Notes under the pieces: model-generated
Databases searched by the model: none
Seen by the model: only the letters and a program-made list of their open reading frames with translations
What the model was told of the DNA's origin: nothing
Made by a program: the position numbers and the translations under genes
Assembly: GCA_036897095.1 (NCBI GenBank)
Contig: JAYMSP010000103.1
Span: forward strand, 18,877-82,876
Reading direction: 5' to 3'
DNA: 64,000 nucleotides
DNA from: Plantago elongata
Lineage: Eukaryota; Streptophyta; Magnoliopsida; Lamiales; Plantaginaceae
Shown here: positions 58,401-64,000 of the stretch, in pieces
Numbering within the stretch: position 1 is the stretch's first letter
Layout of the letters: each line of letters begins with the position of its first letter

Positions 58401-59841
58401 ATCACATTATTTATACCTTTTTTTTAAACGGTTAAATGGTGACTCGAAACCCGACCTATGGTGACTCGAAACCCGACCTATTAGTTGGAGGTGAAGCGTG
58501 AGATGCACTTCGTTATCATCACATTATTTATGCTAATATGATGCGAGTTCGTATTATTTAGGGAAACCGTGTGTTTGCAAGACTTGCCCGTACTCTTTTG
58601 TATTGTGTTTACACAACGAGCACCGTGTTGCACACCATTCCCGATTCAGACCATTCTCAGTTTAGGAGCTTTATAATGAAAATGTTGATCCATCAGACTA
58701 TCACCATCAAATACACATATTTAAAGAAAGCCCACATTTGGGGATATATTTCTTCATCTGTTTACCACAGGCAAAGGCAAACTCAAGACATGTTATGGAA
58801 AGATTGCAAGTTGCAACCAAACACTTCCTTATAATACCACAAGTGTGATTTAAGCTTAGATAATTTTAGATCCGAATCAGTTGGTATTCCTATGAATGGC
58901 ATCAAACATCGAATTTCCCCAACAGTAGCCAATGTAATCTCTTTCAGTTCTGGAAATGAAACTTCTAAGTTCTGACTAAAATGTGATGTTCTGCCCTCTT
59001 AGCAATTCATCAAACACACAACAAATATAATGAGTTATCTCTGAAAATTTGAAGGAAACCAGAGAAGGAATGAGAGCATTACAATACCAATCAGGGCAAA
59101 TCAAGAACGTGGAAAACGATACAATATTTCTTTTATGGTACCATGCCTTTTTTTCCTCTCTACCAGCATTGAACAATCTAAGTTTGATACAACAGGTCAT
59201 ATGCATTGCAACAGCTGGTCACATTTCTTGCTACGAAATTAGAAAATTGAAAAGCAGACGGTCCTGTAACTGGCAGTGAAAGGGTCATGAAGATAAATGC
59301 AACCCAAAAGAAATGGTCTTCTTGGACTTGTTCAGCAAACCCAGATGAACAAGACAAAGGGCTATACTAAAATCTCTTCCAGTTTAGTCATCTCAGCTAC
59401 GACCTACCGAGTTCTATATATAATAACCAAGAAGATTTGGTGAATCAGGTAAAAGTAAAGGTTAAGAAATTTGAGCAAACTTTGTAAGTTCTATTGTTTC
59501 ACTTTTATAACTGTTTTCAGTTACATGTTTGCCTTGCAATCTGTCAATGCACAAGTACGTCTAAACATGAAAGAGAGTCATAGTTTGGACACGTTTAAAT
59601 GCAGCTGCATGTAAAAACCGCTTCACAAGAGTATGACACAGTTCTGTTCCTTTGACTATCTAACTCGAACAATGGATAACAGACAACCATTGTGTAATCT
59701 ACTTATATTAATTTTAGTTTTATTAGGAGATTATGAAAAAAGTAAAAGGTGCTTATATTCGAAAGGAAAAGCTAGATCTAAGAACTTAAGGAAAGTAGAA
59801 CGAACCTTGGTCCGTACTTGTTGAAAATGCACATATGACTC
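55422..59841. other. Gene-free stretch between GH3.10 and cyclin J18
   Basis: No coding gene was accepted. Local features: a simple repeat of ACAACACAAC units (56226-56266); a 33-base tandem duplication containing AAGCTACCTAATATTAAAAT (about 57590-57655) in a TTCAGTTCTTTTT-rich zone; a CT microsatellite (58081-58094); a 22-base duplication at 58436-58479. A GC-richer patch with TATATAG at 57.8-58.3 kb could be a promoter of an unrecognised non-coding transcript. Confidence 0.4.
58436..58479. repeat. Perfect tandem duplication of 22 bases
   Basis: ATGGTGACTCGAAACCCGAC plus CT occurs twice head to tail. Small and recent-looking; no associated gene. Confidence 0.8.
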
Positions 59842-60549
59842 TTAATCCACTTGAGGATCGAAAATATGCTTTAAAATCTCTTTTACAGAATTAAGAATGT
59901 CCTCCTCTCTGCATAGAGTAGCAAATTTAACCCAGGGAAGAATTGGAAACTCGCACTCCTCGGCCGGCACCGTGATTACATATGCAGCAACCATTACTGA
60001 TGCAGCGAGAGAACGGGGAGAGCAATGAAGAACTGATTTCACTTCTTTCTCGTATAGCAGTTCCAGGATGTTCATACAAGAGTCAAAATCAACATGTTTT
60101 TCAGCCCGAGCAACTACCTTCAACTGATCATGAAGCTCTACGAGTGATACAAAGGCAATATTTGACGTACCAATCTCAAACTCAAGTACCTGCATGAAAA
60201 CCATCTCACCCTCCACGAAGTCACTCTTCATGAAACACTGCTCCTCGATAAAATTGTCTCCCAAAATTTTCAATTTCTTAACTGACACTGGATCAGTATC
60301 ATGTATTTTGCTTGAGATCCATATTGCAACAAGAGCAAACAGCTGCAAATTACTTTCCCCGATCGGTTGCAGAAGCCAACTTCGTGTGCATTTGCTACCT
60401 TCAGGTCTAGAGAGAGCTGGGTAAAAACGGTCAGCAAAGAGTGCTAGTGCAGAGTACTTCACAAGTGGGGAAACTTCCAGAAGTTTACATGATTGGATGA
60501 GGAATTCAATTACTCGAGTTCGCATGCATGTGCACGCGCCTTTTGTCAT
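59842..60549 (-). CDS. CYCJ18: Cyclin J18-type cyclin
   Basis: The 235-aa protein matches plant cyclin J18 (Arabidopsis CYCJ18 is about 234 aa). The N-terminal cyclin fold carries RVIEFLIQSCKLLEVSPLVK, YSALALFADRFYPALSR, WLLQPIGESNLQLFALVAIW and ISSKIHDTDPVSVKKLK. After DFVEGEMVFMQVLEFEIGT the second half has MNILELLYEKEVKSVLHCSP, LAASVMVAAYVITVP and EFPILPWVKFATLC. Cyclins bind and direct CDKs; J18 is a divergent, plant-specific type whose partner is not settled. Coding is uninterrupted. The ATG at 60549 is the first in a fair context; the ATG at 60525 (MRTRVIEF) matches homologues equally well. The upstream in-frame part (to 60645) starts only with a non-ATG codon and crosses a probable 5' UTR splice acceptor. 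Confidence 0.92.
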   Translation of the reverse strand: MTKGACTCMRTRVIEFLIQSCKLLEVSPLVKYSALALFADRFYPALSRPEGSKCTRSWLLQPIGESNLQLFALVAIWISSKIHDTDPVSVKKLKILGDNFIEEQCFMKSDFVEGEMVFMQVLEFEIGTSNIAFVSLVELHDQLKVVARAEKHVDFDSCMNILELLYEKEVKSVLHCSPRSLAASVMVAAYVITVPAEECEFPILPWVKFATLCREEDILNSVKEILKHIFDPQVD

Positions 60550-61400
60550 TCCTCTAAGTTTGAAATTTTGAAGAGTCGACCTGTTTGCTATGCACCCAGC
60601 TTCTGTATGTCCTTGGGTCGTAAAACTTGACAAAAAAAAACACAAATACTTTCCTCAGGTACACAATAAAAAACAACACGCCTCATATTGCCACAACTAG
60701 AACCAAATTATAAACCACATAAAAACAACTAGAATGATCTGAACATCAACAAAACAGCACAAACATGTGAGCTATTTTCTCTGACTTCATTTCTATGCCT
60801 GTCTAATGAATCAGAAGTTCAAAGCAGCTTGCGGATTTTCGTTAACTTTACTTGATTATTCTCCATACTGTGTAGCTTCAATAGAAAAAATTACATGTTC
60901 ACAGATTACACGTAATGTAGTTCAAATTTCAATGCCCAAATTGACATTATGAAACACACAGGGAGCTAGCTAGGTCATTATACATCCAAAGATCAAACTC
61001 AAACTCAAATTCAACTCAATGCCCACAAAGAGCTAGAAATATTCCACAAAATCAACACATGTACAGTGAGCAGTTAACTGTAAACACTCTTTAGAGACGA
61101 AAATGCAGATAATGGAAAGTCATAACAATAAGTTGCATAATCTCAATCGATCACGGTGAAATTGATAGCGTAAATTACTCTTCGTTTAGACATTTCATCG
61201 AACATGTGTTGTACAATAAAATAGAGTTGCTTCCAATCAAAGAGAGATTACCTCAAAACTTGAACAGCAATGTGCAAGTAACAAGTGTGTTATTCAGTAA
61301 ACCGATACGAAGAAGAAGAAGAAGAAGAATGGAGAGAAAGTCTCTGATTGGTGTTTGTTTGGCTTCCGCTTTCGCTTGATTTTTCAGGTAAATTTCATTT
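60550..61400 (-). other. Cyclin J18 upstream region with probable 5' UTR intron
   Basis: On the minus strand a donor-like TTTTGAG/GTAATCTC lies near 61250 and a T-rich acceptor (TTTTTGTCAAG) near 60630, so a roughly 620-base leader intron is plausible. A GAA microsatellite (61306-61330) lies upstream, within the likely first exon or promoter. No other ORF is supported. Confidence 0.4.
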
Positions 61401-61766
61401 CATGATAAATCGCCTAATTACGTACATATCGACTTTCCAATTCTTCCCTGAAGCTATTTGAACAACGAGCTGCCAAAGTTATTGGCTCTAGAAGAACTTC
61501 GTTAAGCAAGATCGCCCTTGGGAGCCAACCCTAGAAGGTCCGGGTTCTCGTCTCCAGTTGCCTTTGCCTGACAATAAACAGGTTCATTCATGTCATCTAA
61601 ACGTGCCATCCTTCCACATCAACTGTCGCGAGGACGTGATCAAATAGGGTCGACCAGTCTCCCATTAACTTCTGGAAATAGAAATAGAAATGATACACCC
61701 CGCTCTTTAGCGCGGTATATTTTCTCTATTTCACTTCATATTTTCGTATTTCATTTTTAATAAAGT
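61401..61766. other. Intergenic stretch with a GC-rich hairpin
   Basis: No gene is seen. CCGCTCTTTAGCGCGG near 61700-61715 forms a short hairpin at the left edge of the foldback repeat and could be a terminal structure of that element. Confidence 0.35.
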
Positions 61767-62447
61767 TAAAGTCTTAGAAAATGTAATATTTTGTTAAAAG
61801 ATAGAAAACTCAAGTTTTTTTACAATTTTTAGATTTTAACGGTCTGACCGGTCGAGTTTTTTAAAAAACTGTCGAAACACATTTTTCATTATGCTTTTAA
61901 TAGATTATATTATGATTTTAAGTTGTTAGCATTATAAGTTTCAGTTATCATTTTAATATTTTTTGTTAATTTTTTACAAGATAATATGATGGTTTTAATG
62001 TGTCGATAATGTATGTTTCAGTTATAGTTTTAATCTCTTTTCTTAACGTTTAAACAAATTGTGTGATGGTTTTAAGTATCTAATGATATTTTTATGACGA
62101 CTTGTTATAGTTTTTAGTGACAGGTTAAAACCATTACACAATTTATTTAAACGTTAACAAAAGAGGTTAAAACTATAATTGAAATATACATTATCGACGC
62201 ATTAAAACCATCATTTTTTCTTTTAAAATAATTAACAAAACACGTTAATCAAAACGATAACTGAAACTTCCAATGCTAACAACTTAAAATCATAACATAA
62301 TCTATTAAAAGCATAATAAAAAATATATCTCGGCGGTTTTTTAGGAAAAACTCGGTCGGTCAGAGCTCTAAACTCCAAAAACCGCAAAAAAAAAAACCTG
62401 ATTTTTCTATCTTTTAGGAAAATCTTACGTTTTCTAAGACTTTGGCT
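61767..62447. repeat. Long inverted repeat (foldback element), about 680 bp
   Basis: The left arm starts AAAGTCTTAGAAAATGTAA and the right arm, read inverted, starts AAAGTCTTAGAAAACGTAA. Further matching pairs include AAAAGATAGAAAA, GCTTTTAATAGATTATATTA, TGATTTTAAGTTGTTAGCAT and ATGGTTTTAAT. The arms of about 310-320 bases meet near 62105. No coding capacity. A transcript would form a long double-stranded hairpin, a natural source of small RNAs. Confidence 0.75.
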
Positions 62448-62689
62448 TGTAGAATAGAGATGAAGCACAATACAAATTGCAAAAATGAAATAACAATTTA
62501 ACAAGTCAAATGTCAATTTATCGTTTTTTAGTAGGTGGTTGCTAGAGAATGAGAAAGTCCATAAAAAGACCGGCTTTTACATTAGTAATAGGAAAGGCAT
62601 ATTTTTTAAGCTTGTATTAATAGTGTTCAATATTATGAGATTATTTTTTATATATAGTGAGATGTGAGATTTAACTTTGCATATGTGAG

Positions 62690-63075
62690 ATTAATGTCGT
62701 GTTTATGAGTTTTTGCATATGTTTGTGAGTTATTATAACTGGGAAATAAATGTCGTTTTTGTGAGTTTTTATAGCTGGGGGAATTAGTGCCGTATCTGTG
62801 AGTTTTTATGACTGAGGGAATTAGTGTCGTATATGTGCGTTTTTATAACACTAACTTTATAACTCGGTGAATTAATGTTGTGTATGTGAGTTTTTTTGGC
62901 AATTGTGAATTTTTATAACTGGAGAAATTAATGTCGGTTTTGTGAGTTTTTATAACTGGAGGAATTAGTATCGTATACATGAATTTTTATAACTAGTAGA
63001 ATTAGTGTTGTGTATGTGAGTTTTATAACTGGAAAAATTAGTGTTGTCTCTGTGAGTTTTTATAATTGAAACAAA
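62690..63075. repeat. Minisatellite of about 40-base units
   Basis: Around nine diverged copies of TATAACTGG-GGAATTAGTGTCGTATATGTGAGTTTT lie head to tail. Unit length varies between roughly 36 and 50. No ORF runs through it. Confidence 0.7.
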
Positions 63076-63420
63076 GTTCGGTCTTATCACTGACCGTACA
63101 CTGGTTTGACCGCTGACTGGTTGCAACTTAAAAAATGGTATTTTCTTTTCTAATGGAAAAAGACCTTCTTTTCCTATAATTTGTACTAGATGATAGAGAA
63201 GAAGCGTTAAACAGTTTGCAACGGTGAAATGACACTTTTACAAGTGAAATGTCACTTTCATGTCCCACATTGAGACTTATTATATTGTTTAAAAACACAC
63301 ACAAAAAAAACATCATGTTCGTGGTCTTGTACGAAACCATTCGAGAAATCACATTGTTGACATCCCTATTAAGGTACAAAATCAGCCACCGTGACAAGTG
63401 TCCCAAATATGCAAATTATT
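63076..63420. other. Intergenic stretch after the minisatellite
   Basis: No gene is seen. TTCGGTCTTATCACTGACCG and the downstream AAAAGACCTTCTTTTCC wording resemble the arms of the 62 kb foldback repeat, so this may be another decayed arm. Confidence 0.35.
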
Positions 63421-63431
63421 ACGAAGTTTAA

Positions 63432-63655
63432 CTACATTATACGGGTGAGAATCAAAGCATTCAAAAGTTCTATAGTCTTTAAAATGATATTCACTTGGAT
63501 CTTGGCAAGTAAGTCAGCTGCTCTATTGTCTTCCCTATATACAAATTTCATTCTAACATTCTCATCCCTTATGAGAACTAGTTTAATTTTTTTCACAATA
63601 CCCTTGTAAATATTCCACACTGGCTCCTTACACTTGACAATACAATTGAAGGCAT
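63432..63655 (-). pseudogene. LINE RNase H C-terminal relic
   Basis: The minus-strand frame reads AFNCIVKCKEPVWNIYKG, IVKKIKLVLIRDENVRMK and FVYREDNRAADLLAKIQ. The block F-V-x-R-E-x-N-R-A-A-D-L-L-A-K is the signature end of the RNase H domain in plant LINEs and their host-derived relatives. No reverse transcriptase or poly-A tail is adjacent, so it is a short isolated remnant; only about 75 residues are left. Confidence 0.6.
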
Positions 63656-63660
63656 AAGAC

Positions 63661-64000
63661 CACCTTCATGGTGACGGCCCGACGATGCGTCGTCGTCACC
63701 ACGTCATTTTTTATTTTTTATTTTTAAATTTCATATCATAAAATTGTTTATTAGAAGTACACATTACTGAAATTGCATTTTCAAAGTTTGAAGTTTTAAA
63801 ATTTAATGGCATAGAACAAACGAGAAATATATTACAACATAATACGGGAAGTGAAAATTGTACGAAGATAAAATGAAACAAAGAGACAACACACAACATC
63901 GAAAATAATTAAACACACAACCACGATTGGAGAAGACTCATCTTCAATGTAGCCTCCAAATATGTTCCATTAAGTCGTTTGTTAGCTGGTTGTGGGTGAT
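63661..64000. mobile_element. Partial MITE with GACGATGCGTCGTCG terminus
   Basis: It starts ACCACCTTCATGGTGACGG followed by GACGATGCGTCGTCGTCACC, similar in design to the GACGACGCGTCGTCGCGCACC piece at 21090-21120 that ends in ATTGTGGATGGCC. Interior AT-rich; the right end is outside or at the window edge. Classification as a MITE family shared by the two places is tentative. Confidence 0.35.

Noticed and set aside
61695-61720. Helitron terminus suggested by the GC-rich hairpin
   Set aside because: No CTRR end follows the hairpin at the right distance and no TC start was found; it fits the edge of the foldback repeat better.
1-64000. CRISPR array, bacterial operon or organelle DNA insert
   Set aside because: No regular direct-repeat/spacer array, no prokaryote-type gene clusters and no long high-identity plastid or mitochondrial gene tract was seen.

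Overview
This is a plant nuclear segment, most likely from a core eudicot. It is AT-rich and intron-bearing, with widely spaced genes separated by decayed LTR, LINE, CACTA, hAT-like and foldback elements. No organelle, bacterial or viral block was seen. Splice sites were assigned by reading GT/AG (once GC/AG) borders that keep the frame and family motifs; no transcript data were available.

Layout. 1-9.5 kb: part of one LTR next to a 5'-truncated Ty3/gypsy element of Tat type. Its pol remnant (RNase H, integrase) is on the minus strand, and decayed accessory genes lie on the plus strand between pol and the LTR. 9.5-12.6 kb: small relics and a cluster of palindromes. 12.58-17.22 kb: a full-length but inactive LINE with a 10-bp target-site duplication. 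17.2-25 kb: gene-free, with a hAT-like foldback element and a CACTA element inserted in a foldback MITE. 25.6-36 kb: a gene island with PSB27 (-), a clade-E PP2C of five coding exons (-), tRNA-Gln(CUG) (-) and a P-class PPR gene (+). 38.6-39.0 kb: a small secreted cell-wall protein (+). 40-52.5 kb: MITEs, a 56-aa membrane ORF and an 889-bp inverted-repeat element. 52.65-55.4 kb: GH3.10/DFL2-type acyl-amido synthetase (+, four exons, one GC-AG intron). 59.8-60.5 kb: cyclin J18-type gene (-). 61.7-64 kb: a long foldback repeat, a minisatellite, a LINE RNase H relic and the edge of another MITE.

The genes do not form a pathway. PSB27 acts in photosystem II assembly in the thylakoid lumen; the PP2C is probably membrane-anchored by acylation; the PPR protein probably binds organelle RNA; GH3.10 works in jasmonate/light growth control; cyclin J18 is a divergent plant cyclin. 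From memory of the Arabidopsis map, PPR-PP2C-PSB27 are neighbours on chromosome 1 (At1g03560-At1g03600) and DFL2-PP2C52 on chromosome 4 (At4g03400-At4g03415). The window therefore looks like an unduplicated ancestral block. I found no clearly new biological system. The most unusual items are the duplicated antisense accessory genes of the Tat element, the palindrome cluster at 11.6-11.9 kb, the CACTA-in-MITE nest and the GC-AG intron.
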